A stretch of 64,000 nucleotides of DNA from an uncultured Phocaeicola sp. (GCA_944320815.1 CALUIZ010000007.1:47394-111393), one strand, 5' to 3'; counted from the stretch's first letter, positions 52,838 through 62,253 are shown. The notes: generated by a model from the letters alone, not told the origin. Numbers and translations: made by a program.

Positions 52838-54571
52838 ATGAAAAGACTATTATATACTACAGTTTTAGGACTTGCTTTGACCTGCACGGGATGTTCCGAT
52901 TTTCTGGAAGATCAAGTGCCGCAGGGGACGATTGACAACGAGCAGCTGCAGAATTCGGAGTATGTGGACAATCTGGTGATTTCCGCATATGCCGTATGGA
53001 TATCCGCAGAGGACATTAACTCTTCTTTCTCGATGTGGAATTTCGATGTGCGTTCGGACGATGCCTATAAGGGAGGAAACGGAACGGAAGACGGTGATGT
53101 GTTCCACAAACTGGAAATCTCCCAGGGTATCATGACCACAGACTGGAATATCAGTGATATGTGGCAGCGTTTGTATAATTGCATTTCACGTGTAAATGCG
53201 GCCTTGCAACTGTTGAACCAATTGGATGAAAGTACATATCCGCTAAAACAGCAGCGCATTGCCGAGATGCGTTTCCTGCGCGGTCACGGACATTTCTTGT
53301 TGAAACAGCTGTATAAGAACATCGTATTTGCGAACGATGAAAATCTTTCTCCCGAAGAATACAATAACCTGTCGAATACGACTTATACGAATGATGAAGG
53401 ATGGCAGCTGATTGCGGATGATTTCCAGTTCGCATACGACAATTTGCCTGATACGCAAGCAGACAAAGGACGTCCTACGAAAGCTGCTGCAGCGGCTTAT
53501 CTGGCAAAGACCTATCTGTATAAAGCCTACCGTCAGGATAACCCGGAGAACAATGAAGTGACGGGTATCAATGCAGACGATTTGAAGAAAGTAGTTCTGT
53601 ATACGGAAAAGGGCATCATGTCGGCAGGAGGTTATGCTTTGGAACCGGACTTCCATAATAATTTCCGTCCGGAGCCTCAATATGAAAACGGTCCGGAGTC
53701 TTTATGGGCAATGCAGTATTCCATGAATGATGGTACGACCAATGGTAACTGTAACTGGTCGTATGGTCTGATTGTCCCGAACATACCGGGTGTCACCGAC
53801 GGAGGATGTGACTTCTATAAGCCGAGCCAGAATCTGGTGAACGCTTTCCGTACCGATGCAAATGGTCATCCTTATCTGGATACCTTCAATGACAAGGATT
53901 ATGACAAAGCGGAGGATACAGCTGACCCTCGTCTGTTCCTGACTGTAGGTATGCCCGGATTCCCGTATGAATTCAATACAAACTATATGATGGATAATTC
54001 ATCCACATGGAGTAGAAGTAACGGCTTGTACGGATATTATGTGACTCTGAAGCATAATGTAGACCCGGACGGTGACTATCTGATTAAGGGTGCCTGGTGG
54101 GGAACTCCGATGAATCATATCGTACTTCGTTATGCAGACGTGCTGTTGATGCGTGCGGAGGCTTTGATTCAGCTGAATGACGGACGTATCGTTGAGGCGG
54201 TAAACCTTATCAATGAAATCCGCAACAGGGCAAAGCAGAGTACGGCAATGATTTCCGATTATCCGGCCAAGTATGATGTAAACTTCAATGTGCAGCCATA
54301 CAGTGGTACTTATTCGCAGGAAGAAGCTCTGAAGATGCTGAAATTTGAGCGTCGTGTGGAACTGGCAATGGAAAGCGACCGTTTCTTTGATTTGGTTCGT
54401 TGGGGTGAAGCCGCTGAAGTGCTGAACAAGTATTATGCGGGGGAAGCTGACAATTGTACAATTTACTCGAACGCTTCGTTTACAAAGAACAAGAATGAAT
54501 ACCTGCCTATTCCGTTTGCACAAATCAGTGCCAGCAACGGGCATTATACACAGAATTGTGGAGGTTGGTAA
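52838..54571 (+). CDS. SusD/RagB-family lipoprotein of the fructan locus
   Basis: The 577-residue lipoprotein (Cys19 in TCTGC, followed by Ser-Asp) has SusD signatures: QRIAEMRFLRGHGHFLLKQLYKN, HIVLRYADVLLMRAEALIQL, ALKMLKFERRVELAMESDRFFDLVRWG, YLPIPFAQI and a final HYTQNCGGW. With the SusC gene 23 bases upstream it forms the surface import complex. By position it corresponds to BT1762, the levan-binding SusD. Whether the ligand here is levan or inulin is inferred from the endo-type enzyme downstream. Confidence 0.94.
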   Translation: MKRLLYTTVLGLALTCTGCSDFLEDQVPQGTIDNEQLQNSEYVDNLVISAYAVWISAEDINSSFSMWNFDVRSDDAYKGGNGTEDGDVFHKLEISQGIMTTDWNISDMWQRLYNCISRVNAALQLLNQLDESTYPLKQQRIAEMRFLRGHGHFLLKQLYKNIVFANDENLSPEEYNNLSNTTYTNDEGWQLIADDFQFAYDNLPDTQADKGRPTKAAAAAYLAKTYLYKAYRQDNPENNEVTGINADDLKKVVLYTEKGIMSAGGYALEPDFHNNFRPEPQYENGPESLWAMQYSMNDGTTNGNCNWSYGLIVPNIPGVTDGGCDFYKPSQNLVNAFRTDANGHPYLDTFNDKDYDKAEDTADPRLFLTVGMPGFPYEFNTNYMMDNSSTWSRSNGLYGYYVTLKHNVDPDGDYLIKGAWWGTPMNHIVLRYADVLLMRAEALIQLNDGRIVEAVNLINEIRNRAKQSTAMISDYPAKYDVNFNVQPYSGTYSQEEALKMLKFERRVELAMESDRFFDLVRWGEAAEVLNKYYAGEADNCTIYSNASFTKNKNEYLPIPFAQISASNGHYTQNCGGW

Positions 54572-54592
54572 AATTTTAAAAAGACAATAACA

Positions 54593-55999
54593 ATGAAACA
54601 GATAATAAGACAATTTACGGTTCTTTTCCTTGTGATGGCTGTGGTAATCACAACGGGTGGATGCAGTGACGATAACAAATCGGGCCTGCAGTTGGATAAG
54701 GATGTATGGCTCACGGCCTTTGAACTGGACAGTTATTCGGGTGTGATTGACAATACGACGTGTACGGTTGTTGTAGGGGTTCCCGAAACGTATAATACCA
54801 GTGAGATGAAAGTGACGGCAATCGAGACTTCCGAAGGCGCGGTCGCTTCGATGAGAGCTGGCGATGTGGCCAACTTCTCTTTCCCTCAGACGGTGCGCGT
54901 GACCAGTGGAAATACTTTCCTGGACTATACGGTAACAGTGAAGCACGATGAGGCAAGAATCACTTCGTTCGAGTTGAACGGCAGTTATAAGGGAATTATC
55001 AACGAAGGAAATCATACGATTCTGGTCTATGTGCCGACAACGGTGGAGCTGACAGCTTTGGTGCCTACGATTGAGCTGTCCGAAGGGGCTGAAGTTTCTC
55101 CGGTTTCCGGTCAGGCTATTGACTTTACAAATCCTGTGGAGTTTACGGTAACGTATCAGAGCGCAAAGGCTGTGTATACGGTGACCGTCGTTCAGTCGGA
55201 TTCTCCGAGTGCGGTTTATGTAGGCTTGGCTGCTACAATCGATGAATTGAATCCCGAAGAGAAGGAAGCAGTTAACTGGATGTTGCAGAATGTGCCGAAT
55301 GCCCGTTATGTTTCGTTTGAAGAAGTGCGTACCGATGCGGTGGATTTGGATGAATGCAAGGTGATGTGGTGGCACTTCCACGTTGACGAAACGATAGACA
55401 ATGTGGATAAATTTAAGACGCTTGCTTCCGGAGCGATTTCTGCTTCTACGAGTATGAAAGAGTTTTATCAGAATGGCGGCAGTCTGCTGCTTACCCGTTA
55501 TGCTACGTTCTATCCGGCAGTGCTGGGCGTAACCGATGAAAGTGTGTTCCCTAACAATTGTTGGTTGGGAAGAGCTGAAAGCAATCCGGAGATAACAACG
55601 GGTGCATGGAGCTTTGTGAAACAGACCGGACATGAGAATCATCCGCTTTATGCAAACTTGGTTTCAGGAACAGAAGCAAATAGGGTTTACACTTGTGATA
55701 CAGGTTATGGCATAACCAATACAACGGCGCAGTGGGTTACTAAAGAAAAAGAGAACTGGAGCACTTATACAGACTATAACGATTGGAGAACAAAGACCGG
55801 TGCGATTGATCTGGCTTATGGCGATCCGAACACAGTTGTCATTTGGGAATTTGAGCCCAAAGATAATAAAGGAAGAATCTTGTGTATCGGGTCAGGTTGT
55901 TATGATTGGTATACAACAACAGACGCTTCCAATGACCAGTATCACGGCAATGTGGCAACGATGACTCTTAATGCAATCAATTATCTGAAAGGTGAATAA
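54593..55999 (+). CDS. DUF4960 surface glycan-binding lipoprotein of the fructan locus
   Basis: The 468-residue lipoprotein has the lipobox TTGGC and then Ser-Asp-Asp-Asn, an acidic stretch like the Bacteroides surface-export signal. Two small beta domains follow (about 40-125 and 125-205, with VTVKHDEARITSFELNG and YTVTVVQSD, DUF5018-like), then a larger C-terminal domain (about 210-468) with LNPEEKEAVNWMLQNVPNARYVSF, KVMWWHFHVDE, and GRILCIGSGCYDW, which I recognise as DUF4960. It matches BT1761 of the levan locus in position and type. Its role is to hold fructan at the surface next to SusCD. Confidence 0.85.
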   Translation: MKQIIRQFTVLFLVMAVVITTGGCSDDNKSGLQLDKDVWLTAFELDSYSGVIDNTTCTVVVGVPETYNTSEMKVTAIETSEGAVASMRAGDVANFSFPQTVRVTSGNTFLDYTVTVKHDEARITSFELNGSYKGIINEGNHTILVYVPTTVELTALVPTIELSEGAEVSPVSGQAIDFTNPVEFTVTYQSAKAVYTVTVVQSDSPSAVYVGLAATIDELNPEEKEAVNWMLQNVPNARYVSFEEVRTDAVDLDECKVMWWHFHVDETIDNVDKFKTLASGAISASTSMKEFYQNGGSLLLTRYATFYPAVLGVTDESVFPNNCWLGRAESNPEITTGAWSFVKQTGHENHPLYANLVSGTEANRVYTCDTGYGITNTTAQWVTKEKENWSTYTDYNDWRTKTGAIDLAYGDPNTVVIWEFEPKDNKGRILCIGSGCYDWYTTTDASNDQYHGNVATMTLNAINYLKGE

Positions 56000-56017
56000 T
56001 TATAAACAATGTAAAGT

Positions 56018-57595
56018 ATGAAAACGATGATATATTCTTTAGCTTTAACCGCTTTGTTGTTGCCGTTGGGCAGCTGCAGCGATGACGACAGTCCGGTTCT
56101 GACACAGAAAGACTGGGACGGTACGGCAACTTATTTCGCTCCGACCGATGAAATGACGTTCGGCACGTATTACAAACCATACGTTGGCTATGTGGGCGAC
56201 CCGATGCCGTTCTATGATCCGGTGGCACAGGATTTCAAGGTGTTGTATCTTCAGGATTTTCGTCCGAATCCGGAAACTTATCATCCTATCTGGGGAGTAA
56301 GCACTAAAGATGCCGCTTCATATACTTCTATGGGAGAAGTGATTCCTACCGGAACAGCGGCTGAGCCTGATGCGGCAATCGGTACGGGAAGCACAATCTA
56401 TAATGAGTCGGAAAAGATGTATTATACATTCTATACCGGACATACGGCAAGTCAGGAGGTGGTCATGGTGGCTACTTCCTCCGACTTCAAGCAATGGACG
56501 AAGGACCGGAGCTTTTATCTGCAAGGCGCGGATTATGGCTATAGCGTAAGGGACTTCCGTGATCCGTTTGTGTTCAAGGGTGACGATGGCCAGTTCCACA
56601 TGCTGGTGTCTACCATGCAGGGCACAAAAGGCGTGTTGGTGGAATTTATTTCTCCGAACCTGAAGTCATGGGAGCATAAAGGTGTGTTCATGACCATGAT
56701 GTGGGATCGTTTCTATGAGTGTCCCGATGTGTTCAAGATGGGTGACTGGTGGTATCTGGTTTATTCCGAGAAACATGCGGCAATCCGTAAGGTGCAGTAT
56801 TTCAAGGGACGGACTTTGGATGAACTGAAAGCGACTACTGCGAATGATGCAGGCATTTGGCCGGACAATCACGAAGGTTTCTTGGACTCGCGCGGCTTCT
56901 ATGCCGGAAAGACAGCTTCGGACGGTACGAACCGTTATATCTGGGGGTGGTGTCCGACCCGTTCAGGAAACGACAATACAGAGGTCGGTGCCTCACCTAA
57001 CGAACCGGAATGGGCAGGAAATCTGGTGGCTCATAAGATAATCCAACACGGGGACGGTACGCTTACTTTAGGTGCGGTGGAAGGAATCGACAAGAAGTAT
57101 GCATCGGAGCAGGAAGTAAAGATAATGGCGCAAAGCGAGTCGGGTGTGACAGCCAACAACGGTGTCTATACGATGACGAGCGATTCATACCTGTTGTTCA
57201 ACAGGTTGCAGGTACACAATAAAATTTCGTTTACGGTCAAGACGTCTTCTGCTACAGACAAGTTCGGCTTTTCGCTGGTTCGCGGAACGGATTCCAAGAA
57301 GTATTATTCGGTGATTGTCAATCCGGAATCAGATGTAAAGCGGAAACTCAACTTTGAAGAAGAGGGAGAGGAAGGAAAAGGCTTTATTGACGGCATTGAC
57401 GGTTACATGTTCGATACGCCGGCGGACAACACCTATCATGTGACGGTTTATACGGACAATTCGGTTTGTGTGGTTTACATTAACGACAATGTGGCTTATA
57501 CCAACCGTGTTTACGGGACACAGAAAAACTGCTGGTCGGTCAACAACTATGGCGGAAGCATAGAGGTCAGCAATGTCGAAGTCAGCTATTATTGA
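56018..57595 (+). CDS. GH32 surface fructanase, endo-levanase type
   Basis: The 525-residue lipoprotein has lipobox LPLGSC (Cys20) followed by Ser-Asp-Asp-Asp, the expected surface-export signal. The five-bladed GH32 propeller has the nucleophile Asp61 in GDPMPFYDP (replacing WMNDPNG), Arg181-Asp182-Pro183 in FRDPF, and the acid Glu234 in YECPD; a C-terminal beta-sandwich covers about 375-525. The GDPMP variant and the surface location resemble the endo-acting levanase BT1760, so it likely cuts beta-2,6 fructan into pieces for import. Endo-inulinase activity is the main alternative. It lies 18 bases after the DUF4960 gene. Confidence 0.88.
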   Translation: MKTMIYSLALTALLLPLGSCSDDDSPVLTQKDWDGTATYFAPTDEMTFGTYYKPYVGYVGDPMPFYDPVAQDFKVLYLQDFRPNPETYHPIWGVSTKDAASYTSMGEVIPTGTAAEPDAAIGTGSTIYNESEKMYYTFYTGHTASQEVVMVATSSDFKQWTKDRSFYLQGADYGYSVRDFRDPFVFKGDDGQFHMLVSTMQGTKGVLVEFISPNLKSWEHKGVFMTMMWDRFYECPDVFKMGDWWYLVYSEKHAAIRKVQYFKGRTLDELKATTANDAGIWPDNHEGFLDSRGFYAGKTASDGTNRYIWGWCPTRSGNDNTEVGASPNEPEWAGNLVAHKIIQHGDGTLTLGAVEGIDKKYASEQEVKIMAQSESGVTANNGVYTMTSDSYLLFNRLQVHNKISFTVKTSSATDKFGFSLVRGTDSKKYYSVIVNPESDVKRKLNFEEEGEEGKGFIDGIDGYMFDTPADNTYHVTVYTDNSVCVVYINDNVAYTNRVYGTQKNCWSVNNYGGSIEVSNVEVSYY

Positions 57596-57726
57596 TTCGT
57601 ACTTTTTTTGAATGATTCTTGTCCGTAATTGTAACTTGTCTTGCATACATGATTTAAGTTATATCCTTATCTTTACGGTATGGAGCGGAAAAGAAAAATG
57701 TTTAATCTTCAAGACCTTAAAGAAAA

Positions 57727-59547
57727 ATGACTGCATTAAAGAAACTAAACGTTGCCGGTATCATGAAAGCCGCCTGCGTTTGCCTGATAATGGGGCGGGC
57801 TTTGGCTGCAAACGCGGCGGAGTCTTCCCTCATTGTCCGCCATCTTGCGAACGAACAGAATATCATACTTGTCAAAGGGGCGAAAAAGTATCTGCTGCTG
57901 CCTGTGCAGGACAATGCGCCGGAGGGCAAAGTGTATATTATAGTGAATAACGAGCGTCAGGGAGTGGCTGCGAATGTCCGTCTGGCGCGCGAGAAAGTGG
58001 ATTATTATGTGCCGCTCGATTTGTCGGCATATAAAGGAAAAGAGTTTTCAATAGATGTACAGAATATGCCTGAAGGCTCGCTTTGCTGGAAGAAGATGAA
58101 ACTGTCGGACACGTTCGATATGACGAACCGTGAGAAGTTCCGTCCGGTGTATCATCATACTCCGGCCTACGGTTGGATGAACGACCCGAACGGCATGTTC
58201 TACAAGGACGGCGTATGGCATCTGTACTTCCAACACAATCCATACGGCTCTACGTGGGGGAACATGACGTGGGGACACTCCACGAGTACCGACCTTGTGA
58301 ACTGGAAGTTCGAAGGAACGCCTGTTGTGCCCGATGCATGGGGCTCCATATTCAGCGGCTCGGCGGTGATAGACGAGAACAATACGGCAGGATTCGGCAA
58401 AGGAGCAGTGGTGGCTTTCTACACTTCCGCCAAGCCGACACCCTGGGGCGATTGTCAGACGCAGAGCATGGCATACAGCACTGACAACGGAATGACCTTT
58501 ACCAAATACGAAGGCAATCCGGTGGTCACTTCTGCCAAACGTGACTTCCGCGACCCGAAAGTGTTCTGGTATGCACCTGGAAAGCATTGGGTGATGATTC
58601 TGGCCGGTGGTCAGGAGATGGATATCTATTCATCGAAGAACTTGAAAGAGTGGAAGTATGAGAGCAGTTTCGGAGCGAAGCAAGGAGCGCATGGCGGCGT
58701 GTGGGAATGTCCGGATTTGGTGGAACTTCCTGTGGAAGGCACGAAGGAAAAGCGTTGGGTGCTTATCTGCAACATCAATCCGGGCGGACCGTTCGGAGGG
58801 AATGCCGCACAGTACTTTGTGGGTACATTCAATGGCAAAAAGTTCGTGAATGAATCGCCGACACAGACCAAATGGATGGATTGGGGGAAAGACCACTATG
58901 CGACAGTTACTTTCAGCAATGCGCCCGACGGACGCTGCATCGCTTTGGGGTGGATGAGCAACTGGCAGTATCAGAATGTGCTTCCGACCATGCAGTTCCG
59001 TGGCTCGAACACCATTGCGCGCGATCTTACCCTGTATCGTCAGGACGGCGAACTGTTGTTGCGGTGTGCTCCTTCGCCTGAGATAGAACATACGAGAAAG
59101 GAGGCTGTAGACATGAAGTCGTTTAAGGTAAAGGACACTTATGAGATAGCCAGCCTGTTGAAGGACAACGGTGGAGCTTATGAAATAGAGATGACGATAA
59201 AGAACTCCGGTGCGTCGAAAATCATGTTCGCCTTGTCGAACGACAACGGAGAAAAAGTGAACATGTATTACGACACCATGCGCAAGCAGTTCGTGATGGA
59301 CCGCAGCGAAAGCGGGAAAGTGGATTTCAGCGTGGACTTTCCGGCTGTGACGGTAGCTCCGGTGTTTGACACGGATAACATCACCTTACGTCTCTTTGTC
59401 GACCGCTCCAGTATCGAGGCTTTCGGAGAGAACGGCAAGTTTGTGATGACCAACCAAGTCTTCCCCTCTGAGCCATACAACAGAATGTCGTTCGTTTCCG
59501 ACCGCGGAAATTTTACGGTGAAATCAATTACCGTATATAAACTTTAG
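57727..59547 (+). CDS. GH32 exo-fructanase with N-terminal DUF4980 domain
   Basis: The 606-residue enzyme has a signal peptide (cut near ANA-AES) and is probably periplasmic. An N-terminal beta domain (about 32-130) of the DUF4980 kind precedes the GH32 propeller: nucleophile Asp153 in GWMNDPNGMFY, Asp276 in FRDP and acid Glu327 in WECPD. The C-terminal GH32 beta-sandwich runs from about 460, with LFVDRSSIEAFGENG. It releases fructose from imported oligosaccharides. Two starts are possible (57727, or ATG at 57763 closer to the signal). It lies 131 bases after the endo enzyme; TATCTTTA near 57668, one base off the -7 consensus, might give a second transcript. Confidence 0.94.
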   Translation: MTALKKLNVAGIMKAACVCLIMGRALAANAAESSLIVRHLANEQNIILVKGAKKYLLLPVQDNAPEGKVYIIVNNERQGVAANVRLAREKVDYYVPLDLSAYKGKEFSIDVQNMPEGSLCWKKMKLSDTFDMTNREKFRPVYHHTPAYGWMNDPNGMFYKDGVWHLYFQHNPYGSTWGNMTWGHSTSTDLVNWKFEGTPVVPDAWGSIFSGSAVIDENNTAGFGKGAVVAFYTSAKPTPWGDCQTQSMAYSTDNGMTFTKYEGNPVVTSAKRDFRDPKVFWYAPGKHWVMILAGGQEMDIYSSKNLKEWKYESSFGAKQGAHGGVWECPDLVELPVEGTKEKRWVLICNINPGGPFGGNAAQYFVGTFNGKKFVNESPTQTKWMDWGKDHYATVTFSNAPDGRCIALGWMSNWQYQNVLPTMQFRGSNTIARDLTLYRQDGELLLRCAPSPEIEHTRKEAVDMKSFKVKDTYEIASLLKDNGGAYEIEMTIKNSGASKIMFALSNDNGEKVNMYYDTMRKQFVMDRSESGKVDFSVDFPAVTVAPVFDTDNITLRLFVDRSSIEAFGENGKFVMTNQVFPSEPYNRMSFVSDRGNFTVKSITVYKL

Positions 59548-59651
59548 AATTTAAGGATGAAGAATTAGTGCCTCATGGCTGCTCATCCCTCATCATTAAT
59601 TATTCTCATATGAATTATTAATTGCTAATTGTTAATTATTAATTGATTCTC

Positions 59652-60815
59652 ATGACAACTGATGATAAAATGAAATATGGAAAGCTGATTCCCATAATGC
59701 TCTGCTTCTTTGCGATGGGCTTTGTCGATCTGGTGGGAATTGCTTCAAATTATGTGAAAGCCGATTTGGGGCTGAGTGATTCGGAGGCCAACATCTTCCC
59801 TTCACTGGTATTCTTCTGGTTCCTGATATTTTCGGTGCCTACAGGTGTGCTGATGAACAAGATCGGACGCAAGAAGACGGTGCTGCTGAGTCTTGTGGTG
59901 ACGTTCGCTTCGCTTCTCATCCCGATTTTCGGTGACAGTTATGGAGTGATGCTCTGTTCGTTCTCCCTGCTCGGTATTGGAAACGCACTGATGCAGACAT
60001 CGCTCAATCCGTTGTTGAGCAACATCATTCCGGGCGACCGCCTTGCCAGCACGCTGACATTCGGTCAGTTTGTGAAAGCCATTGCGTCGTTCCTCGCTCC
60101 TTACATTGCGATGTGGGGTTCCATTCAGGCTATCCCGAACTTCGGTCTGGGCTGGCGCGTGCTGTTCCCCATTTATATGATTATTGCAGTCTTTGCCATC
60201 CTGTTCTTGTCGGCCACTCCCATCGAAGAGGAAAAGCCGGACAGCGCATCAGGGTTCATGGCATGCCTGAAATTGCTCGGCAAGCCGTTCATTCTGCTTT
60301 CTTTCCTCGGCATCATGTGCCATGTGGGGATTGATGTGGGCACCAACACTACCGCTCCGAAAATTCTGATGGAGCGGGTAGGCATGAGTCTGACGGAAGC
60401 CGGATTCGCCACGAGCCTTTATTTCATCTTCCGTACGCTGGGATGTTTCTCCGGAGCTTTCATCTTGCGTGCCGTGTCTGCCCGACTGTTTTTCCTTGTC
60501 AGCGTATGCTGTATGTTGCTGGCGATGGCAGGACTGTTTGCATTCGATTCGCTTGCCGTAATATATGTCTGCATTGCGCTGATAGGTTTCGGAAATTCGA
60601 ATGTGTTCTCCATCGTGTTCTCCCAGGCTCTGCTGGCCCAGCCTGACAAGAAGAACGAAGTGTCCGGCCTGATGATCATGGGTCTGTTCGGAGGTACGGT
60701 GTTCCCGCTGCTGATGGGCTTTGCCAGTGATGCGATGGGGCAGGACGGGGCTGTGGCTGTGATGACCGTGGGAGTGATTTACCTTTTTGTATATATGTTT
60801 AAATTGAAAAAATAA
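59652..60815 (+). CDS. MFS permease, probable fructose importer
   Basis: The 387-residue inner-membrane protein has about 12 helices, starting LIPIMLCFFAMGFVDLVGIA, with the MFS loop MNKIGRKKTVLLS between helices 2 and 3. It resembles fucose/glucose-type sugar:proton symporters of Bacteroidetes. Its place between GH32 and fructokinase equals BT1758 of the levan locus, so fructose uptake into the cytoplasm is likely. The frame reaches a TTG at 59643, but ATG at 59652 (or 59670) is preferred. The 104 bases before it are an AT-rich stretch of repeated TTAATT/TAATTG units (59612-59645). Confidence 0.86.
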   Translation: MTTDDKMKYGKLIPIMLCFFAMGFVDLVGIASNYVKADLGLSDSEANIFPSLVFFWFLIFSVPTGVLMNKIGRKKTVLLSLVVTFASLLIPIFGDSYGVMLCSFSLLGIGNALMQTSLNPLLSNIIPGDRLASTLTFGQFVKAIASFLAPYIAMWGSIQAIPNFGLGWRVLFPIYMIIAVFAILFLSATPIEEEKPDSASGFMACLKLLGKPFILLSFLGIMCHVGIDVGTNTTAPKILMERVGMSLTEAGFATSLYFIFRTLGCFSGAFILRAVSARLFFLVSVCCMLLAMAGLFAFDSLAVIYVCIALIGFGNSNVFSIVFSQALLAQPDKKNEVSGLMIMGLFGGTVFPLLMGFASDAMGQDGAVAVMTVGVIYLFVYMFKLKK

Positions 60816-60821
60816 TCAGTT

Positions 60822-60910
60822 GTCAATGTAGGGGCGTATCGCATATGTCCGAATGCGTCAACTTATTTATGCGATGTCTTTGGGCATATGCGATACGTCC
60901 CTGCATTGAC
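60822..60910. repeat. 29-bp inverted repeat between permease and fructokinase genes
   Basis: Arms 60822-60850 and 60882-60910 pair along their whole length with three G-U type wobbles; loop of 31 bases. It starts 6 bases after the permease stop and ends 19 bases before the fructokinase ATG. No T-run follows, so read-through is expected. The near-symmetry and the size suggest a dispersed palindromic repeat. Confidence 0.8.
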
Positions 60911-60929
60911 GGATAAAATTTAAAAAACC

Positions 60930-61820
60930 ATGAACAATACAATCGTAGTAGGAATGGGTGAAGCATTGTGGGACATGCTTCCCGAAGGAAAGAAGATAGG
61001 CGGTGCGCCTGCGAATTTCGCGTATCATGTGTCTCAGTTCGGACTGGACAGCCGCGTGGTGAGTGCAGTGGGAGACGATGAACTTGGCGCGGAGATTCTG
61101 GAAAACTTCCATGAGAAGAGTCTGAACTGCATGATTGAGAAGGTGCCGTATCCTACGGGTACAGTGCAGGTGGAACTGGACACGAACGGAGTTCCCTGCT
61201 ATAATATCCGTGAGGGGGTGGCATGGGACAATATACCTTTCACTCCTGCTCTGGAGGGACTTGCCCGACAGACCCGGGCCGTCTGTTTCGGTTCTTTGGC
61301 ACAGAGAAGCGTGGTTTCGCGTGAAACCATCAACCGTTTCTTGGATGTGATGCCCGACGGGGATGGACAGTACAAGATTTTTGACATCAACTTGAGACAG
61401 GGGTTCTATACGAAAGAAATTCTCTGCAACTCGATGCGCCAGTGCAACATTTTGAAGATAAACGATGAAGAACTGGTTACGGTGAGTCGTATGTTCGGCT
61501 ATCCGGGCATTGACCTGCAGGACAAGTGTTGGATTCTTCTGGCGAAATACAATCTGAAGATGCTGATTCTGACCTGTGGTGTAAACGGAAGCTATGTGTT
61601 CACTCCGGGTGAAGTCTCGTTTGTGGAAACCCCGAAAGTGACGGTGGCTGACACGGTAGGTGCGGGTGACTCCTTCACCGCTTCGTTTGTGGCCGCCATA
61701 CTGAAAGGCAGACCGGTGGATGAGGCACACAGACTGGCTGTGGAAGTTTCGGGCTTTGTCTGTACGCAGAACGGTGCGATGCCCGTGTTACCGGACTATT
61801 TGAAAGAAAGACTGGGATGA
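60930..61820 (+). CDS. fructokinase (PfkB-family carbohydrate kinase)
   Basis: The 296-residue cytoplasmic kinase has the PfkB start GEALWDMLPEGKKIGGAPANFAYHVSQFG with the GG hinge of the sugar lid, and the C-terminal signature ADTVGAGDSFTASF with catalytic base Asp247. Phosphorylation of fructose to fructose-6-phosphate is inferred from its place as last gene of the fructan locus (BT1757 equivalent). Length is normal. It follows the permease by 114 bases, which are almost entirely the inverted repeat above. Confidence 0.92.
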   Translation: MNNTIVVGMGEALWDMLPEGKKIGGAPANFAYHVSQFGLDSRVVSAVGDDELGAEILENFHEKSLNCMIEKVPYPTGTVQVELDTNGVPCYNIREGVAWDNIPFTPALEGLARQTRAVCFGSLAQRSVVSRETINRFLDVMPDGDGQYKIFDINLRQGFYTKEILCNSMRQCNILKINDEELVTVSRMFGYPGIDLQDKCWILLAKYNLKMLILTCGVNGSYVFTPGEVSFVETPKVTVADTVGAGDSFTASFVAAILKGRPVDEAHRLAVEVSGFVCTQNGAMPVLPDYLKERLG

Positions 61821-61846
61821 AATACAGGATTGTCCTTTAGATAAAG

Positions 61847-61895
61847 GAGTCGCCGCATGATGAAAAATTTTCAGCATGCGGCGACTCTTTTTTGT
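61847..61895. terminator. Terminator of the fructan locus
   Basis: A perfect 13-bp stem (61847-61859 with 61875-61887) with an AT-rich loop is followed by seven T (after the first CTC). It lies 26 bases after the fructokinase stop. Confidence 0.88.
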
Positions 61896-62119
61896 TATGG
61901 CATTCCTGAAAAAGTTCCATTGTCCTTGTGTTTGGATACCCCTTTATTTTGTAGGGAACAGCCTTTTGTTTTGGCTGGAAAAGGCGGTTGAAAATCTGCA
62001 TTTGATTTCTGATGAATTTGGAATAGTGAATGCTGATATAGCTCTACTGTTAAGTTAGAGGCGCAAAAAAGCGTTCAATATCAGATATGATTATGGCAAT
62101 AAAGCCTTAACTTTGTAGA
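61896..62119. other. Gene-poor gap between the fructan locus and the acetyltransferase cassette
   Basis: No credible gene is seen. A 60-codon frame (61876-62058) starts inside the terminator and has no family features. A -7 element lies near the right end (separate entry). This is the boundary between the fructan locus and accessory genes of lower GC content. Confidence 0.45.
62108..62115 (+). promoter_or_regulatory. Promoter -7 element before the 27-codon frame and acetyltransferase genes
   Basis: TAACTTTG matches TAnnTTTG exactly. A start near 62122 would fall on the first codons of the small frame at 62120, so the transcript may instead serve the GNAT gene at 62254 with a leader of about 130 bases. 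The -33 region is weak. Confidence 0.4.
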
Positions 62120-62203
62120 ATGATTCAAGAGGATTTCCAATTTTACAAGACAACCTTACGTCAGGTATTATTGGGCATTCAAAAGCAACCAACCGCTGAA
62201 TAG
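62120..62203 (+). CDS. 27-residue reading frame, small protein or gene remnant
   Basis: The frame runs from ATG to TAG and encodes a polar, helix-prone peptide beginning MIQEDFQFYKTTLRQVLLGI. I do not recognise it. It has no signal peptide. Its N-terminal wording looks like the start of a real protein, so it may be a truncated gene; or it may be a leader peptide for the GNAT gene 50 bases downstream. The -7 element is so close that it may not be translated from that start. Confidence 0.25.
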   Translation: MIQEDFQFYKTTLRQVLLGIQKQPTAE

Positions 62204-62253
62204 CCTTGCTTTTTTATTGGCTGTCCTCAAATCATTTTAAGTGATATAGTGCA

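Noticed and set aside
53999..55642. Antisense frame of 547 codons across SusD and DUF4960 genes
   Set aside because: It crosses a real gene boundary and has no family features.
59612..59645. AT-rich TTAATT/TAATTG stretch before the permease, considered as a CRISPR-like or origin repeat
   Set aside because: Units are irregular and short and there are no spacers or DnaA-box clusters; it looks like low-complexity intergenic DNA.
61876..62058. 60-codon frame after fructokinase
   Set aside because: It begins inside the stem and T-run of a strong terminator and has no promoter of its own.
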